This document shows positions 58,713 to 64,000 of a stretch of 64,000 nucleotides of DNA, piece by piece. The stretch lies in the NCBI GenBank assembly GCA_964017155.1, contig OZ024867.1, forward strand, positions 13,913,220 through 13,977,219, given 5' to 3'. Each line of letters begins with the position of its first letter. Within the stretch, counting starts at the first letter, position 1. The translations under genes were made by a program, and so were the position numbers. This DNA is from Oasisia sp. SBJ-2009. Taxonomy: Eukaryota; Annelida; Polychaeta; Sabellida; Siboglinidae. Under the pieces are notes generated by a model. It was not told the DNA's origin and did no database searches. It worked only from the letters and a program-made list of their open reading frames with translations.

Positions 58713-58779
58713 TTGACTTAATACAAAGCTCTACTCTAGCTGCTACAACTGTACAACAGCCTTGTTATTTACAGCAAAT

Positions 58780-58832
<53 letters not shown>
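58780..58832. repeat. (TA)n microsatellite
   Basis: About 50 bp of alternating TA. Confidence 0.95.
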
Positions 58833-58833
<1 letters not shown>

Positions 58834-58834
58834 G

Positions 58835-59325
58835 TTAAAGTATTTGATACCTATACAATAATTAACTCACTTTCTGGAAGACATGTCAGGATAGATTTCA
58901 AGCTGGCTGGCTGCTGGAGATCAAGCTGTTTTGCCTGTCAGCTCATATATTTTGCACTTAGCAGTTGCTCGACCATTGAACTTTTTATGATGCAGTCAGC
59001 TTCATGATTATAAAAAGTATTTTTATGTTTTTATTTATTTTATGTTAGTCATAAGGCAGTCTAAACATTCCACCCACATCTTGATGGTGTCAGTGGGACC
59101 AGGGGAGGGACATACGTATTTACCAGCTGTTGGTCATGGTCCGGTGCCAGTTTATTCTCTATAATATAGCCTTGCATTTTCATCATGCAGATTTAATGAT
59201 TTCAGATCCAAATACATAATTATATTGATACATAATATATACATAGTAGCTAGAGCACATGCATAAACAACACGTACAGTAACAGTGCCTTTCGATCAGT
59301 GCCAGTGCCAGTGGCATTGCACTTA
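58835..59325. other. Left flank of the LTR element, nothing recognised
   Basis: Mixed sequence with no supported gene. It ends at CATTGCACTTA, directly before the LTR. Confidence 0.4.
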
Positions 59326-59990
59326 TGTAGGGATTTTTCAGCGATAACTATTATAATTATATATAGATATATCTATCACTATTTAGGGCTACTAAAGCCA
59401 TGCATATATGCAAATACGTACATAATCACACGGAGGGTGTTTACCCGGTTAAGAGACTATAACCAGTATGGAAGGTTTCCTATGCAATTTATATGGTAAT
59501 TTTAGGGCCATCTGGCTGAGGCAGAGGACCAACCCTGGTATTTTGGGACGCTACCAGGGGAGGGAAAGTTCACTAGCACTGCAGGCTCGTCTATGCTAAT
59601 TTCTAGGGCCATCTGGTTTAGGAAGATGCTCCACTTTATTGTTGTTGGGGGAAACCACAGGGTGCAGAGTCCGCTGGCACCCTGCCAAGATTTCTAGGGG
59701 TAGACGCGCTGGACAAAATATTAGGTAAGGCGTCTAGCGTCTGTCCTCGGGCTACAGTACCACTAGTATAAATAGGGAGTATTTTAATGACGGGGAGACT
59801 TCTGGGGCCTATTACCGGGGGAACATGTATTGCTCACCCCGGGACACGCGCTCCAGAGCACACTGTGACAGACTTACTGTCACAGAATATACGATGTGTG
59901 TGTCATATTGCATGGGCAGACTTCTGGGGCCTATTACCGGGAACACCTACGCTGTTTACCCCGTGCCGACCGCTCGCACCAAACGCTACA
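59326..59990 (+). repeat. 5' LTR, 665 bp
   Basis: Starts TGTAGGGATTTTTCAGCGAT and ends CCAAACGCTACA, so TGTAG and CTACA form an inverted terminal pair. It matches the 3' LTR nearly base for base through about 59880, apart from a few substitutions (for example CACACGG/CACAAGG). It lacks one tandem unit and the extra 3' portion present in the other LTR. Confidence 0.85.
59767..59774 (+). promoter_or_regulatory. TATA box in 5' LTR
   Basis: TATAAATA within ACTAGTATAAATAGGGAG, repeated at the equivalent place in the 3' LTR (63442). A plausible start of the element's transcript about 30 bp downstream. Confidence 0.6.
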
Positions 59991-59993
59991 ATT

Positions 59994-60015
59994 TGGTGGC
60001 AGCCGGGGTGGGATT
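59994..60015 (+). other. Primer-binding site, tRNA-Leu-like
   Basis: TGGTGGCAGC starts 3 bp after the LTR, then CGGGGTGGGATT. Its reverse complement resembles the 3' end of a tRNA-Leu (AATCCCACCGCTGCCACCA in vertebrate Leu-AAG), with a few extra bases in the middle. A second TGGTGGCAGC occurs at about 60173. The tRNA match is from memory. Confidence 0.6.
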
Positions 60016-60780
60016 TCGGTAGATAAACCTGACCGTATTCCTCTACGTTCCGTAGTAACGGTTTTTGGTTAATCTATCTTGAAAATCTCACTTGAAAGAA
60101 CTCACACGGGCCGCACGTTTACTCGCTTCAGATAGATTAAAGTAGAATAGTTTAGTGAGAAGTTACTTCTCTGGTGGCAGCAAAATAAATACGTAAAATG
60201 TTAAACTCGTAGTGATAATTCCTCAGTGGCCGATGTTTATTTTCGGTACACTGGACACTGTCTGCAATGGCAGGGGGCCATCCAACCCGGCAGATGAAAG
60301 GCCACTGTTTACAGCTTGTCGCCCTGTGGACAAAGCTGGCTACAGGCTGGCTAATGACGGTCAGTGGGTCAGCAGACACTCACTAGATAGTGGTTCTGCT
60401 AATGACCCCTTGAGCCGTGATGCAATCGACAACACAGCAGGTCAATGGTTGTCCTCTCTTCCCAGCATCAGGTTTTCAAGGGTCAGCAACTCAGGCCATG
60501 GTAGATCGTTTCTTCAGGGGATATAGCTGGATGTTTTGAAGAGATGTTATATCTGATATAATGTCAAGTTACTATTATAGGTGTTTGCTTAGTTATAGTT
60601 TCATGGAATTAGGGTATACAGTAGAATGTTTGGCGGATTCTGGATTTGATGTATGGTCATATAGAAATAACGGCTTAATTCGCTGTCTATGACAGACAGC
60701 GCTAACACATATTATCATCAGGATATGTCACACCCAACTGAGTATGATAGTCGGCAATGGTATGTTTTATTGCCTAAGAG

Positions 60781-61530
60781 AGATTCACAAAACACGAGGT
60801 CTGCTAGATGCAGAGCCAGACCTGACAAATGTCACGGTGTAATCGTTCATATGATTTGTGAGATTCACAAAACACGAGGTCTGCTAGACGCAGAGCCGGA
60901 CATGACAAATGTCACGGTGTAATCGTTCATATGATTTGTGAGATTCACAAAACACGAGGTCTGCTAGACGCAGAGCCGGACATGACAAATGTCACGGTGT
61001 AATCGTTCATATGATTTGTGAGATTCACAAAACACGAGGTCTGCTAGACGCAGAGCCGGACATGACAAATGTCACGGTGTAATCGTTCAGATGATTTGTG
61101 AGATTCACAAAACAGGAGGTCTGCTAGATGCAGAGCCGGACCTGACAAATATTTCGGTGTAATCGTTCATATGGTTTGTGAAATAGTCACAAAACGCGAG
61201 GTCTGCTATAAGCAGAGCCGGACATGACAGATGTCACGGTGTAATCGTTCATATGATTTGTGAGATAGTCACAAAGCGCGAGGTCTGCGCTACAAGCAGA
61301 ACCGGACAATACATATAAGTCGGTGTAATCGTTCATATGGTTTGTGAAATAGTCACAAAACGCGAGGTCTGCCCCGTGCAGAACCGGACATGACAAATGT
61401 CACGGTGTAATCGTTCATATGGTTTGTGAGCTAGTCACAAAACGCGAGGTCTACAGTTTGTAGAACCGAACATCACAAAACACGAGGTCTGTGACAAACA
61501 GAACCGAGCATGACAAATGTTACGGTGTAA
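60781..61530. repeat. 80-bp tandem array inside the LTR element
   Basis: AGATTCACAAAACACGAGGT recurs at 60781, 60861, 60941, 61021 and 61101, then in diverged units to about 61530. Each unit contains a short inverted pair around TCTGCTAGAYGCAGA. Confidence 0.95.
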
Positions 61531-62520
61531 TCGTGTCTACCCTATGTCGTTGTAACCAATTATTTTCAACACATGAAAGTTTGGTTTCAAAGATTGTTTA
61601 AAAATAAGTGATTGTTTTCGTTCAAGCACTTTCCAACAAAAAGTTCCTGCACATATCTGCCCAGTCAAAGAGGACGGAATCACTTGCTGACATGGACAGC
61701 TATATTTATTTTATCATCATCATCATCACCATCCTCATTGCTATGATGCCATATACAGCTTTCAACTTTCTGCGTTTTATGTCATCATCACTTCGAATTG
61801 TTCATCTTCTCATCCTGATTTTTGCCAGCTAGGTCTTGAAGCATAGTTCATGCATTTATTTCAATTATAGCGAGTAGTCTTGGTCAAACAGAAGTAATTT
61901 GACCAGCCAGTCAGTGAACTGGTCATTGTGGCTGTTTCAGGCTGTGAGACCATCTGGTTAGATTATGTCAACACACAGCATGGCTGCAGTCTAGGGGTCA
62001 ATGACTGGCCCAGTGGTGTAATGAGAGAAGTTAACGAGTATCAACACAGTTCTGTTCAGGGCAGCTTTTGGCTTAATAGATATTTAATTGGCACAGGGTG
62101 TGTTCTACTAAACAGAATAGGATGAAGTTGATTAGAGTTAGTTTTCATGTGTTAGCTCTTGTTGGTCATATATATAGATATCTTGGAAGATTATACTGTT
62201 ACATACACAGAGAAACTATACTAGAAGAGTTAGTAGTGCATAGGCCTGAGAACAGTATCTCAGCCGTAGTTGGCCACAAGGAATCTGTATCACAGGGCAG
62301 CTTCAAGTCCCTAAGGTGCAGACACTGTCTGAGGGCAAGGATATGATGAAGTTCTATCTTTGTGGATGTGACAAGGGTTGTCCGTTATTCTCCTGGTACA
62401 TGTCAGTGCTGTGACATGTCAAGCAATGGCGAACGATGTATGACCACGACGGTCATATGACATTAATTATGGCAAACACCATAACAGTGCTGCGTACGAG
62501 ATACGTACACACAAAAATGC

Positions 62521-62715
62521 AGGAACCAGAATTCATTCTGGTCAAACCTGCAGCGTTATCTGCAAAGAAGATGGAAGAAGACGCAGGAACCAGAATTCAT
62601 TCTGGTCACAAGCTGCAGCGTTATCTGCAAAGAAGATGGAAGAAGACGCAGGAACCAGAATTCATTCTGGTCACAAGCTGCAGCGTTATCTGCAAAGAAG
62701 ATAGAAGATGGAAGA
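62521..62715. repeat. 64/65-bp tandem array with CCAGAAT hairpins
   Basis: AGGAACCAGAATTCATTCTGG recurs near 62521, 62585 and 62650. CCAGAAT/ATTCTGG forms a small stem in each unit. Confidence 0.9.
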
Positions 62716-62984
62716 AGACGCAGGCGAGATTGAGCTGAGCGTCCACTACTAGCGGTGAACTGACGTGCGTCTACCGTGCGTCCATGAAGTGGGTTACGAC
62801 GGAGGATACCATCGGCTCAACAGATGCGACTGACGATCGCGTGATGGAAGCCACATCAACCGGACATGAACATTTGTGAAAAGTGAACATTTGAGTATAA
62901 ATTGTATGCTTTCTTTTTCAGCATTGTATTGATTATTATAATGTTGCATGCATGTTACCTGTTATAATTTCGGGACGAAATTTT

Positions 62985-62998
62985 AGTGGGGCGGGGGT
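62985..62998 (+). other. Polypurine tract
   Basis: AGTGGGGCGGGGGTAA ends exactly at the 3' LTR start (63001). It is the usual primer site for plus-strand DNA synthesis. Confidence 0.75.
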
Positions 62999-63000
62999 AA

Positions 63001-64000
63001 TGTAGGGATTTTTCAGCGATAACTATTATAATTATATATAGATATATCTATCACTATTTAGGGCTACTAAAGCCATGCATATATGCAAATACGTACATAA
63101 TCACAAGGAGGGTGTTTACCCGGTTAAGAGACTATAACCAGTATGGAAGGTTTCCTATGCAATTTATATGGTAATTTTAGGGCCATCTGGCTGAGGCAGA
63201 GGACCAACCCTGGTATTTTGGGACGCTACCAGGGGAGGGAAAGTTCACTAGCACTGCAGGCTCGTCTATGCTAATTTCTAGGGCCATCTGGTTTAGGAAG
63301 ATGCTCCACTTTATTGTTGTTGGGGGAAACCACAGGGTGCAGAGTCCGCTGGCACCCTGCCAAGATTTCTAGGGGTAGACGCGCTGGACAAAATATTAGG
63401 TAAGGCGTCTAGCGTCTGTCCTCGGGCTACAGTACCACTAGTATAAATAGGGAGTATTTTAATGACGGGGAGACTTCTGGGGCCTATTACCGGGGGAACA
63501 TGTATTGTTCACCCCGGGACACGCGCTCCAGAGCACACTGCGACAGACTTACTGTCACAGAATATACGATGTGTGTGTCATATTGCATGGGGGGACTTCT
63601 GGGGCCTATTACCGGGGGAACATGTGTTGTTCACCCCGGGACACGCGCTCCAGAGCACACTGTGACAGACTTACTGTCACAGAATATACGATGTGTGTGT
63701 CATATTGCATGGGCAGACTTCTGGGGCCTATTACCGGGAACACCTACGCTGTTTACCCCGGGACGCGCCGCTCCAGAGGGCCCTGCGACATGCTTGCAGT
63801 CAAGGCACATACTGTGTGTTATTGACGGGCTATACTGTGTGTTATTGACGGGTTGACTACTGGGGCCATTTGTCGGGGAACACACACATACGCTGTTCAC
63901 CCCGAAACACGCCGCTCCAGAGCGCCCTGTGACAAAGATACTGTCACAGTACATTGTGCTGAAAGAAGTTGTGCCGTACGAGGCATATTGTTCTCTGATT
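63001..64000 (+). repeat. 3' LTR, incomplete at the window edge
   Basis: Starts TGTAGGGATTTTTCAGCGAT like the 5' LTR. From about 63470 it has an additional tandem unit of about 125 bp (GACTTCTGGGGCCTATTACC ... GCATGGG). After 63760 it continues through further related units (GACTACTGGGGCCATTTGTC ...) not present in the 5' LTR. No CTACA end is reached before position 64000. Confidence 0.8.

Larger units (their letters stand above)
59326..64000 (+). mobile_element. Non-autonomous LTR retrotransposon, runs off the window
   Basis: Two long direct repeats (59326 on and 63001 on, offset 3,675 bp) flank about 3.0 kb. Hallmarks of an LTR element are all present. The LTR has TGTAG...CTACA ends, a TATAAATA box lies inside each LTR, a primer-binding site follows the 5' LTR, and a polypurine tract abuts the 3' LTR. 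The internal part has no frame with gag, protease, RT or integrase motifs. It holds an 80-bp tandem array (60781-61530), a 64/65-bp array (62521-62715) and short open frames without homology. This is the layout of a large non-autonomous derivative (LARD-like) that would need enzymes in trans. Few LTR differences outside the tandem-unit region suggest a fairly recent insertion. The 3' end and any target-site duplication lie beyond the window. Confidence 0.82.

Noticed and set aside
60212..60526. 104-codon frame as a possible gag
   Set aside because: No zinc knuckle, capsid motif or continuity with other frames. Not enough to call a gene.
63462..63856. Open frames in the 3' LTR (MTGRLLGPITGGTC repeats)
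   Set aside because: They repeat with the LTR tandem units and correspond to no known protein.

Overview
The window is animal nuclear DNA. It has spliced genes with GT-AG introns, an intact U2 spliceosomal RNA gene, LINE, LTR and MULE-type transposons, palindromic MITEs, and a very heavy load of satellites, minisatellites and microsatellites. The gene set (an invertebrate-like BOK gene, a PID1/FAM43-like PTB gene, a SWIM/YqaJ/PHD mobile-type gene) fits a marine invertebrate, perhaps a lophotrochozoan such as a mollusc. That taxonomic reading is inference only.

Layout. 0-5 kb: a decayed Ty3/gypsy gag-pol fragment, then a broken SWIM/YqaJ-nuclease/PHD-finger gene that carries an 84-bp minisatellite. 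6.6-12 kb: a higher-order repeat of 1,667 bp, three copies plus a partial fourth. Each copy holds an exon-like block and an array of 115-bp monomers that resemble the end of that same block. 12-18.6 kb: unidentified, partly broken and duplicated exon-like sequences separated by long minisatellites with periods of 53 and 30 bp. 17-27 kb: mostly non-coding, with MITEs, 31-bp repeats, a minus-strand U2 snRNA gene at 22920-23111 and a long CGGA tract.

27.8-40.5 kb: a seven-exon plus-strand gene for BOK, a BCL-2-family protein, with all splice phases compatible. Its introns hold several families of dispersed repeats, a 16-bp minisatellite and a 24-bp minisatellite. Facing it tail to tail at 42.1-45.7 kb is a three-exon minus-strand PTB-domain gene. 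Its first intron holds a pentanucleotide array, an antisense LINE fragment and a long hairpin. 46-51 kb: an RTE-like LINE fragment, a tRNA-derived SINE and about 850 bp of CA-rich simple repeat.

51-59 kb: a MULE-like DNA transposon. Its transposase frame of about 928 codons is interrupted by one stop codon. It has a duplicated N-terminal module, a candidate DDE triad and a C-terminal SWIM motif. 59.3 kb to the window edge: an LTR element with TGTAG...CTACA ends, a tRNA-Leu-like primer site and a polypurine tract, but no recognisable gag or pol. It looks like a large non-autonomous retrotransposon.

Only three loci look like functional host genes: BOK, the PTB-domain gene and U2. Almost everything else is mobile or tandemly repeated DNA. 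The best candidates for something new are the exon-derived satellite at 6.6-12 kb, the MULE-like element with its duplicated N-terminal module, the gene-less LTR element, and the BOK intron whose minisatellite keeps the BOK frame open.
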